A DNA stretch of 41,706 nt from Rubrivivax sp. Its GTDB lineage: Bacteria; Pseudomonadota; Gammaproteobacteria; Burkholderiales; Burkholderiaceae_C. Position 1 is the first letter of the stretch, and each line of letters opens with the position of its first letter. The DNA lies in contig JALHMT010000048.1 of assembly GCA_022843905.1 (NCBI GenBank), positions 1 through 41,706 on the forward strand, read 5' to 3'. The position numbers were made by a program, and so were the translations under genes. The notes under the pieces are model-generated. The model searched no databases. It was not told where the DNA came from and saw only the letters and a list, made by a program, of their open reading frames with translations. Shown piece by piece: positions 1-6,402 of this stretch.

Positions 1-118
1 AGCCGTATGACTCAAGCACGAGTGTCTGGATGAACACCCGCACTCGCGTCAGCACCCGGCATTCGCCGTGTGGGCGAATGAAGTAGATGCTGGCGCGAAC
101 CGGGTGGGAATTCTGCAT
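1..118 (-). CDS. 5' end of an unrecognised leftward gene, cut by window edge
   Basis: Reading the minus strand from an ATG at 118, the frame is open for 39 codons to the window edge. It begins MQNSHPVRASIYFIRP and is still open at base 1. I cannot assign a family from so short a piece. The start has no strong Shine-Dalgarno sequence. What makes it credible is the context: a CRP-like palindrome is centred about 42 bases upstream of the start codon, and the next gene on that strand ends at 323, leaving a promoter-sized gap. It may be regulated with the module to its right. The alternative is a chance open frame; the sequence left of the window would decide. Confidence 0.45.
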   Translation of the reverse strand, partial: MQNSHPVRASIYFIRPHGECRVLTRVRVFIQTLVLESYG

Positions 119-152
119 GAAGCGGAGTTTGCCTATCGAGAAGCGGCGTCCA

Positions 153-168
153 TGTGATGGCCATCACT
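153..168. promoter_or_regulatory. CRP-like binding site
   Basis: TGTGA-TGGCCA-TCACT matches the Crp consensus TGTGA-N6-TCACA at nine of ten positions. It lies inside a perfect 14-base palindrome at 154-167. Its centre is about 42 bases upstream of the leftward gene that starts at 118. A second Crp-like site lies next to the Crp-family gene at 5433, so that regulator is the natural candidate to bind here. The motif is seen directly; binding is inference. Confidence 0.5.
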
Positions 169-169
169 T

Positions 170-322
170 CAAGAAGGCATATCGAAAGGCGTTGCATGGA
201 AACAACTTCCGACGTCTACGCGAAAAACAACGACTCTCATAGGGCGGCGGATGTTACCACGTGGGTTTGGCTGTTTAACCCCAGATTCGGGCACTGGCGG
301 GTGCTGGCGCCATGCTGCGGCG
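170..322. other. intergenic stretch, no gene recognised
   Basis: This gap lies between the CRP-like site and the 3' end of the TPR/barrel gene. Short frames cross it but none looks like a protein. I see no hairpin followed by a T tract that would clearly terminate the leftward operon. Confidence 0.4.
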
Positions 323-1759
323 TCACCAGCGCCACCGCAGGCCTGCAAAAGCGCTCGTACCGGCATCCGAGAACAGCTCGATGTTGCTGGTCTGCCTAGC
401 GTCGCTCCACTGTATAAACAGCACCGCAGGCCCCACAGGAGGCAACCTGACAGGGCGGGAGATCTCGAGGTTCAACCTGCTTTGGCGGAAGCTTCTCCGC
501 GCGTTGTTCTGAAGCAACGGGCTGAAGCCTTCGTTTTCGTCGGCTCGAACTTGGTTTCCGCTGAGCTCGACGTCGAAGCCGCTGACCTTGCCGCTGATCC
601 GTACCGTCGCGCCCGCCTGGCGTTGCCGCCCGCCCGGTCGTTCGGCACTCTTGGGACGGTCTGAGGACGCCTTGACCTCGGCGCCCACCTGCCAGTGCGG
701 CGCCCATGGCAACCGGCACTCCCAGCTAGCCAGGCCACCCAGCAGGTCGCCATCCAGGTATCGACTGGAGACGAGGCGGCGGGCTTCGATTTCGAGGGCA
801 GCTCGGCCCGTGCATGCCCCATGGTCGTATTCGAGGGCTGCCCCGAACCGATAGGCGGAGTAAGGCTCGTCGAGCGGACCGGTTGAGTGCCCCAGCGCAG
901 ACTGAAGCTGCGCGCGCCATGGCCCCCATGCACGCCAATGATCGACCCTGACCTGAAGGTACTGCCAGTCGGTGTCCGACTCGGATGTGGCGCGCCGCGC
1001 TGCCAGTGCGGCGCTCAGCTGCCAAAGTGCCCCTTGACCCGTGTCATAGGCTACGCGCCAGGCCAGCTCGCCCACGCTCGCCTGTCCTTCCCGAGGCCGC
1101 AGGGGGATGGCCAGTGGCAACTCGATCGGCCCGTCGGGCGAGGTCAGGGTAATGCCATCGAGGGCCGGCGACCGGTCGAGGTTGCTGTCGCTGCCGTGTT
1201 TGACACTGACTTCACCCCGCTGAAGCCAACGGCCCATCCGGGCCGGTGTGTCTGCCGTCTGCAGGGCCTGTGCAGGCAGCGCTGAATCACGAAGTCGACG
1301 AATGACCGAAGCAGGGACATCGTCCCTCGATGCCAAAGCGCCCAGCAGCTCATCCCTCGCCGCTGGCTGGCCAAGCGCCGCCAAGGCCAGTGCGTGATCG
1401 ACTCGCGCGCCGAGCACCGCTGGGTCCAGCAGGATGGCCCGCTCCAGCCAGAGCATGGCCTGCGCCGCCTCCCCTTCTTCGAGCCAAAGTGCGCCAAGCA
1501 ATGCGAGGAAGGCGGCAGATCCGTCACAGCGCTCGCTGAGCGAGTCCATGTCGCGAAGCATCCGCTGGCGGTCGCTGCGGCTCTGCGGCCATTCTGCTGA
1601 GGCCATCAGCACGCAGACCGTGGGAGGTGCAGCGGCGGCACGCACCTTGCAATTGAGCGCCCCCACGACGAGCAACCCCGAAAGCAGGCTCAGCTTCAGC
1701 GCGCGAACCATGCACGGGACAGTCATTGACGAGCTCGCCGGACGAGCCGTCAGCGACAT
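323..1759 (-). CDS. TPR plus outer-membrane beta-barrel protein (Slam/DUF560-like)
   Basis: This 478-residue protein is the last gene of the leftward fecR-type operon and starts 10 bases after the CHASE2 gene ends. A hydrophobic signal segment (about residues 17-42, ending in AAAAPP) suggests export; a start at the Met at residue 12 or 17 is possible. Residues about 50-170 are helical and look like tetratricopeptide repeats (an alternation such as AQAMLWLERAILLDP). From about residue 190 the chain becomes strand-rich with alternating aromatics and ends in FAGLRWRW, a typical outer-membrane barrel C-terminus. The sequence GSDSNLDRSP at the junction recalls the start of the barrel in Slam (surface lipoprotein assembly modifier, DUF560) proteins, which combine periplasmic TPRs with an outer-membrane barrel and move proteins to the cell surface. 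The Slam assignment is inference; the TPR-plus-barrel layout is visible. Confidence 0.65.
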   Translation of the reverse strand: MSLTARPASSSMTVPCMVRALKLSLLSGLLVVGALNCKVRAAAAPPTVCVLMASAEWPQSRSDRQRMLRDMDSLSERCDGSAAFLALLGALWLEEGEAAQAMLWLERAILLDPAVLGARVDHALALAALGQPAARDELLGALASRDDVPASVIRRLRDSALPAQALQTADTPARMGRWLQRGEVSVKHGSDSNLDRSPALDGITLTSPDGPIELPLAIPLRPREGQASVGELAWRVAYDTGQGALWQLSAALAARRATSESDTDWQYLQVRVDHWRAWGPWRAQLQSALGHSTGPLDEPYSAYRFGAALEYDHGACTGRAALEIEARRLVSSRYLDGDLLGGLASWECRLPWAPHWQVGAEVKASSDRPKSAERPGGRQRQAGATVRISGKVSGFDVELSGNQVRADENEGFSPLLQNNARRSFRQSRLNLEISRPVRLPPVGPAVLFIQWSDARQTSNIELFSDAGTSAFAGLRWRW

Positions 1760-1769
1760 GACAGAGCGA

Positions 1770-3845
1770 CTAGGCGGGAGGAGCCGACATCGAGCGACCG
1801 GGGTGCAGTTGGATTGAAACGGAAGACCATGGGTCGGGTTCGAGATCGGAGTCCGTGGCAGGCCGCCAACCCATTTGGGGTGATACCAGATCGGCCCACC
1901 CCACCGGGGAATGAATCGTGCAGTGCTGCGCCAAGCCTTCCAGAAGGTAGTCGCCCAGCGGCTCGGTGCTTCCTGAAGGCAGCGCCGAGGCCAATTGTGG
2001 CCCGATCAGGATCGGCAACGAAAGATCACGCGTCATCTGTTGCAGCCGCACGGCGACGCTGACAGGCTGCCCCAGCGCGGCGTGCGCCCGACGCCGCTGA
2101 GGGCCGAACGAACCCACAACCGCGGTACCGGATTCAAGCCCGACGCCCAATGCCAAGGGTTGCACGAGATCAGTGTCCAGGACCGGTTCCTTCAGCTCGA
2201 GCAGGCCTCGGGACTCACGGAGCAGTTCGCGGCCCGCACTCAGGCACTGTTGAGGATGATCGGCGCAGTCGGAGTATGCGTTCCAAACGGCCAGGATCGA
2301 ATCTCCAACGACGGCCTCCACGACGCCCCCGTGCCGCTCGACGACTTCAACAGCGGTACAGAAGTAAGCATGTAGAAGTGCGGTGGTCTCGTCGGGTGGG
2401 CGGTGCGCCGCGAATGCCGAGAAGTTCCGGATGTCTGCTGCCAACACGCTGATCTCGCGCTTGTCCACCTGGATGGAACCGCTCGGATCCATGGCGGCGA
2501 GTCGCCTGGCTACCGGTTGTGGCAGGTAGGAACTCAGGTGCGCCGAAAGACGTTCGCGCTGCGCAAGCGTCATGGCGTGCTCGGCGGCGGCCAGCAACAC
2601 GGCGCCGAACAGCGCCGTCAGCGCAGGAACGGCCCAGGGAACCACCAGATCCGATGCCAACTGCACTCCAACGGCCAGAGCTGCCGCGAGGACTGCCAAG
2701 GCTACGCCAGCAGCAGGAATCCGCTTGATCGCCGGGGCCGCACTCCGACCGGTCAAAGCCCAAAGCAGGGCAAGGAACAGGAAGCCCAGACCCCACTGCA
2801 TCGCCTGGGCACCTGCAGGAACATAGGGAATGCGGTGATCGAGCAGGCCTACCAGCGCATAAGCATGGACTTCGACGCCCGAAGCTACCGGGGCCAGCGG
2901 TGTCGATACCGCGTCGGAAAGCCCAAAGGCAGTGGCGCCAATGAGGGCAACGGCTCCTCGCAACAAGGAGGCATCGGCACGTCCGGCCAGAACATCGGCC
3001 GCTGCCACCGAAATGAACGATTGCCGCGAAGCACGGAATGGCACACGCATGTCACCGTTGGCTTCAAGCGGCACGATCATATCCGGCAGGCTCGCGCTGA
3101 CCAGGGAGCGACGCGGTGACAGCAGGTCGAACGGACCTGCGCTTGGACCGGCCATCCAGTCGGGCGGCGCCAGCCGTTGGCTGGGTTCAGCCGGCTGCGC
3201 CAGGCGCCAAAGGGCGGTCAGCGCCAGAGAAGGATAGGCTCGCCCGTCGTGGCAGATGAGAGCCGGCAAACGCCGCACGACACCATCCTGTTCAAAACGC
3301 GGCGTCATGTGACCGACCGGCACGCCCGTCTGCACAAGCTGCTGGGTGGTTGCGATGAAACCATGGCTCCCCGCGACGAAGGACGGGCAACCGCCCGCAC
3401 CGACAGCCCCCTCAAGCTTGCCCACCCGCGCCGTCACGTTGGCGTCGACCGAAATGATCTGGCCCACCACAACCGGGTTCGCCGCCCAAACGCCTCCTAA
3501 AGAGCTGTCGCCCTCCTTGGAGTCGGGAAAGACCATGTCGAACACCTGTATCGCGACGCCCAACTCGGCAAGCTTGCGCGACAGCTCTTCGATACGCGTG
3601 CGCGGCCACGGCCATGCGCCAAACTCCTGCAAACTGTTCTCGTCGATGTCGATGACGACCACACGCCGTTCAGAACGGTCGGAGACGCCAGCAGACAGTT
3701 TCCAGGTCAGGTCAGAAAGAAAACGCTCCGCTACGCTGAGTGCCGGCCCTGCATACGACTGCAGCAATGCCGCCAGCACAATGGCCAGCGCCGCGGCCAG
3801 CCCCCGGGGCCACGATCTTCCCCCAAGGGCTCGCTGAAAGGCCAT
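1770..3845 (-). CDS. CHASE2-domain class III nucleotidyl cyclase with altered active site
   Basis: The 691-residue membrane protein has an N-terminal membrane anchor (about 14-32). An extracytoplasmic CHASE2 sensor domain (about 40-345) carries the family signatures VVVIDIDENSL, GAWPWPR and FDMVFPD. Two or three membrane segments follow (about 348-422), then a cytoplasmic class III cyclase domain (about 460-645). Both metal-binding Asp are present (D471 in ADIRNFS, D515 in VGDSILAVW), as is the transition-state Arg (R600). The base-recognising Lys is Ala511, the partner Asp is Ala587 and the transition-state Asn is Ser596. The protein may therefore be inactive, use another substrate, or act as a sensor pseudoenzyme. 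It sits between the FecR-type and TPR/barrel genes and near a Crp-family regulator. The domain calls are firm; loss of activity is inferred from a by-eye alignment to the family consensus. Confidence 0.88.
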   Translation of the reverse strand: MAFQRALGGRSWPRGLAAALAIVLAALLQSYAGPALSVAERFLSDLTWKLSAGVSDRSERRVVVIDIDENSLQEFGAWPWPRTRIEELSRKLAELGVAIQVFDMVFPDSKEGDSSLGGVWAANPVVVGQIISVDANVTARVGKLEGAVGAGGCPSFVAGSHGFIATTQQLVQTGVPVGHMTPRFEQDGVVRRLPALICHDGRAYPSLALTALWRLAQPAEPSQRLAPPDWMAGPSAGPFDLLSPRRSLVSASLPDMIVPLEANGDMRVPFRASRQSFISVAAADVLAGRADASLLRGAVALIGATAFGLSDAVSTPLAPVASGVEVHAYALVGLLDHRIPYVPAGAQAMQWGLGFLFLALLWALTGRSAAPAIKRIPAAGVALAVLAAALAVGVQLASDLVVPWAVPALTALFGAVLLAAAEHAMTLAQRERLSAHLSSYLPQPVARRLAAMDPSGSIQVDKREISVLAADIRNFSAFAAHRPPDETTALLHAYFCTAVEVVERHGGVVEAVVGDSILAVWNAYSDCADHPQQCLSAGRELLRESRGLLELKEPVLDTDLVQPLALGVGLESGTAVVGSFGPQRRRAHAALGQPVSVAVRLQQMTRDLSLPILIGPQLASALPSGSTEPLGDYLLEGLAQHCTIHSPVGWADLVSPQMGWRPATDSDLEPDPWSSVSIQLHPGRSMSAPPA

Positions 3846-3893
3846 GTCTGGGCGATCCGGTGTGTGCGGGAAGGGTAGGCAATCAGCCGCGAT

Positions 3894-5291
3894 TCAGGGA
3901 CCCTTGCCCCAGAGTGTCCGGCCCTTGAACAGCCCGCCGCCGACGACACGCTCGAAAAGGTAGCCTGCCTCCCTGCCGTCGAACCCGACCGCGCCAGAGA
4001 CTCGCTGCTCGGCATCACCAGCGTTGAAGATGCCCCGGCTGTCGATTTGGCCGCCGGCGCGAAGCTCGACCCGACCAGTCAACGAAGACGACATGGCCAG
4101 CGCAGTCGCGAACGTGCGCTTGCCGAAATCAAGAGCCAGGGTGCCCCCATCTACGGAAGCCGGCTCCACGCGCCCATTGCTTTCGTAACTGGCCTGCGCC
4201 CTTGTCAACCGAAGGTCGACCCGTCCAAGCTCGGCAGACAGACCATCGCCCTGAGACGTCGCAACGGATCCGGCCCGGAGCAACACGCCATCCAAATCCC
4301 CTACCGTGGGCTGTCGGCCCTGGCTCGCGTTGCCGTAGGAAACGCTGATGTTGTCGAAGCCAGGACTGGCAAACGAGTAGCGCCCCCAAACGAGCTGCGC
4401 GTTGCTGTCGGGCTTGCTGTTCAGCGCGCGAGCATCAAATCGTCCGACCGGTGAGATGGCGAGCAGGTCCGCTACAGTGGTGTCGTTGCTTCGCCCGTGC
4501 AGGTCGGCAGAGGGTTGGGCAGCGGCAAGCGCGCTTGCTCGTGCAGCGGCCTCACCGGCAGCCCTTTCTCGAATCGTTGCGTCTGCGAAGTGCAGGGGCG
4601 GAAGCAGCGCCGACACTGCCGGAGCGAGCCGCACCATGCCGTCCGCCTGGCGCAACTCAACCATCAGCCGGCCCATCTCGGAAGACAGAATACGCGCCTG
4701 CTCGCCCTGGCAGGGTCCCAGACCTGCCGCCGAGCAGCCAGCTCCGAGTGGCGACACCGAAATGGAGCCCTGCGCGACCACTGCGCGCATTTGTTCGCCA
4801 TTGGTCTGAACGATGAAGTCGGTGCCCCGAACCCCGATCGCAGCGATAGGGGTATTCAGCCTGAAGCGGGACTTGTCGATCTCGGTTGCGGCGCCGGAAA
4901 TCGATCGAGCCGTTCCATGCTCGATCCTGAGGCGCACTTCGTTGGCCTGCGGTCGAGCGGGGTCGTAGTGATAGGCTTGAACTTCCAAGACGCTGTCGGG
5001 CCTGATGCTCACAGCGCCACGATCGACGAAACGTAAGTGAACGTGGCCGTTCGCTCCAGTCCGCACCTTGTCTCCGACGAAGACATCGCCGCCCTGGCGC
5101 AACTGCGCCTGCGAGCCATCGCCACGGGTGACTCGGGCGTCGCCAATGACCAAGCTGATCTGCCCCACAGACACTGCAGAAGCAGCACCCGGCGCCGCCG
5201 CCAAAACGTTGGGCGAAAACCCTGCCGCCGCCGCCAATGTCAGCAAGGCGCAACCAAGTGCCCCTACAGGAGAAGCTCGTCGAGGTGTCAT
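3894..5291 (-). CDS. FecR-domain exported protein with C-terminal beta-rich domain
   Basis: This is the first gene of the leftward operon (465 residues). I chose the ATG at 5291 because AGGAG lies seven bases upstream and a signal peptide follows (about 10-34, VLAAAP). A longer frame from 5381 would cover the regulatory palindrome. The FecR domain spans about 44-185, with GDKVRTGANGHVHLRF, then LRIEHGTARSISG and TPIAAIGVRGTDF. A linker rich in Ala follows. The C-terminal part (about 295-465) is strand-rich and ends with glycine-aromatic blocks such as AVGFDGREAGYLFE and GGLFKGRTLW, which recall the C-terminal barrel of TbpB-type Slam cargo. It has no transmembrane anchor after the signal peptide, so it is unlike a classical FecR anti-sigma sensor and is probably periplasmic or surface-exposed. 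The CHASE2 gene follows after 48 bases. Confidence 0.8.
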   Translation of the reverse strand: MTPRRASPVGALGCALLTLAAAAGFSPNVLAAAPGAASAVSVGQISLVIGDARVTRGDGSQAQLRQGGDVFVGDKVRTGANGHVHLRFVDRGAVSIRPDSVLEVQAYHYDPARPQANEVRLRIEHGTARSISGAATEIDKSRFRLNTPIAAIGVRGTDFIVQTNGEQMRAVVAQGSISVSPLGAGCSAAGLGPCQGEQARILSSEMGRLMVELRQADGMVRLAPAVSALLPPLHFADATIRERAAGEAAARASALAAAQPSADLHGRSNDTTVADLLAISPVGRFDARALNSKPDSNAQLVWGRYSFASPGFDNISVSYGNASQGRQPTVGDLDGVLLRAGSVATSQGDGLSAELGRVDLRLTRAQASYESNGRVEPASVDGGTLALDFGKRTFATALAMSSSLTGRVELRAGGQIDSRGIFNAGDAEQRVSGAVGFDGREAGYLFERVVGGGLFKGRTLWGKGP

Positions 5292-5432
5292 AAGGCGCTC
5301 CTGCACGGCGAAGCCGTTGTACGGATCTGCATGGCTCTTATGTTGCAGCAAAATGACGCCAGGTGATGTGCCCTGCATCACATGGGTCGGCGAAATCCCC
5401 GCCGCACAATCACCCGGTTCTCATGACCACCG
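5292..5432. promoter_or_regulatory. divergent promoter region with CRP-like site (5367-5382)
   Basis: This 141-base region separates the FecR-type operon from the Crp-family gene. It holds TGTGC-CCTGCA-TCACA at 5367-5382, nine of ten matches to TGTGA-N6-TCACA. The site overlaps a longer inverted repeat, GTGATG-N7-CATCAC (5363-5381). Its centre is about 58 bases before the regulator start and about 83 before the FecR-type start, so one bound protein could act on both directions, including autoregulation. I could not assign convincing -35/-10 pairs. Confidence 0.5.
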
Positions 5433-6131
5433 ATGCCGGTTCTCGTACCGATCCTCCAGTCGCTTCGCCTCTTCGACACCCTCGCCCTGGAGCAGTTGGC
5501 GTCGATTGCACCGGTCTTGAATGAGCGCACGGTCGAGAGACGAGAGGTGATCATCAAGCGCGGCGAGGTCGAAGCCGGGTTGGGGTTCCTTATCGAAGGG
5601 CGCCTGCAGTCTGTCGATTTCACGCTGGACGGCCGCGAAGTTGGTCTCCACTTCATCGACGAGGGAGACTTTTTCGGCGAACTTTCGGTCATCGATCGCC
5701 AAGCGGCAGCCGAGTACGTGATCGCCGTAGCGCCGTCACGCATCCTGATCGTGGAGCAGGTCCGAGCCCGCGAATTGATGTTCTCGACCCCCGAGGCGTC
5801 AGAGGCGGTCTCCAAGCGCATGGCAGAGCGGATGCGTCAAGCCACGCGACAGCGGGCTCTTCTGGCTCTACCCAGTTCGTTCCAGAGGGTATGCGCTCAA
5901 TTGCTTCTGATGACGCGTACCGCCCACCAAGGAACGGTCGTGATCCAGATGCCGCCGACGCACCAGGAAATCGCCATCATGGTCAATACCAGCCGCGAAA
6001 CAGTCACACGCACACTGCAGTTCCTGCAAGGATTGAACGTCGTCGCTCGGATCGGCAACCAATTGGTGGTTCACTCCCCCGAGAAGCTTCAGCAGGCGGC
6101 GGACGGCAAGGTGGTTCCGGCCAAGGCCTGA
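5433..6131 (+). CDS. Crp/Fnr-family transcription regulator, noncanonical effector pocket
   Basis: The 232-residue protein has a cyclic-nucleotide-binding-type beta roll (about 10-115), a dimer helix (about 116-145) and a Crp-type winged helix (about 150-215). The recognition helix reads SRETVTRTL (187-195) and keeps Arg188, Glu189 and Arg193, the residues that read GTGA in E. coli CRP. This agrees with CRP-like sites at 5367-5382 and 153-168. In the effector pocket FFGEL (80-84) is kept, but the Arg-Ser pair that holds the cAMP phosphate is replaced by Ala93-Glu94 in DRQAAAEYV. There is no N-terminal cysteine cluster, so it is not an FNR-type Fe-S sensor. An out-of-frame ATG lies ten bases before the chosen start, and no good ribosome site is seen. 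Confidence 0.88.
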   Translation: MPVLVPILQSLRLFDTLALEQLASIAPVLNERTVERREVIIKRGEVEAGLGFLIEGRLQSVDFTLDGREVGLHFIDEGDFFGELSVIDRQAAAEYVIAVAPSRILIVEQVRARELMFSTPEASEAVSKRMAERMRQATRQRALLALPSSFQRVCAQLLLMTRTAHQGTVVIQMPPTHQEIAIMVNTSRETVTRTLQFLQGLNVVARIGNQLVVHSPEKLQQAADGKVVPAKA

Positions 6132-6402
6132 GTGCCGTGTACACAGCCATGGGCTTCTCGCCCGCCTTCCCTGCCATCAGTCGCGGACCGCTTCGCTCAT
6201 CCGCAAGCAGTCCTTTTTCGAGCGGGAACTGGCACGAATTCACTGTCTTGCTGCACGAGGTTCGCCTTGCGCCGTCGGGTAAAGTCAGAAGCGGGACCTT
6301 GATAGTCCAGTTCTCGGCTCCCGGAGACCGCGACGCCGCCGCGCTGGCTGCGCATAGAGCGACTCCATTCGACACCTCCTGCGTCCTTGACCCACTGATC
6401 CC
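6132..6402. other. 271-base intergenic region before the RTX gene
   Basis: No gene is recognised here. A short GTGTACAC palindrome follows the regulator stop codon, and a small GGGC-TTCTC-GCCC hairpin lies just after it without a T tract. No CRP-like site and no clear promoter pair was found, although a gene of this size would be expected to have its own promoter here. Confidence 0.35.

Noticed and set aside
61..79. Perfect hairpin ATTCGCC-GTGTG-GGCGAAT
   Set aside because: It lies within the coding frame of the edge gene and has no T tract, so it is not convincing as a terminator.
1..92. Plus-strand frame open from the left edge to a TAG near 92
   Set aside because: It has only about 30 codons with no recognisable sequence, and the opposite strand frame has better context.
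154..399. 81-codon plus-strand frame
   Set aside because: It starts inside the palindrome and runs into the 3' end of the TPR/barrel gene; its composition is not protein-like.
5292..5381. Upstream extension of the FecR-type gene to 5381
   Set aside because: It would cover the CRP-like site and adds no signal-like sequence; a strong ribosome site and signal peptide support 5291.
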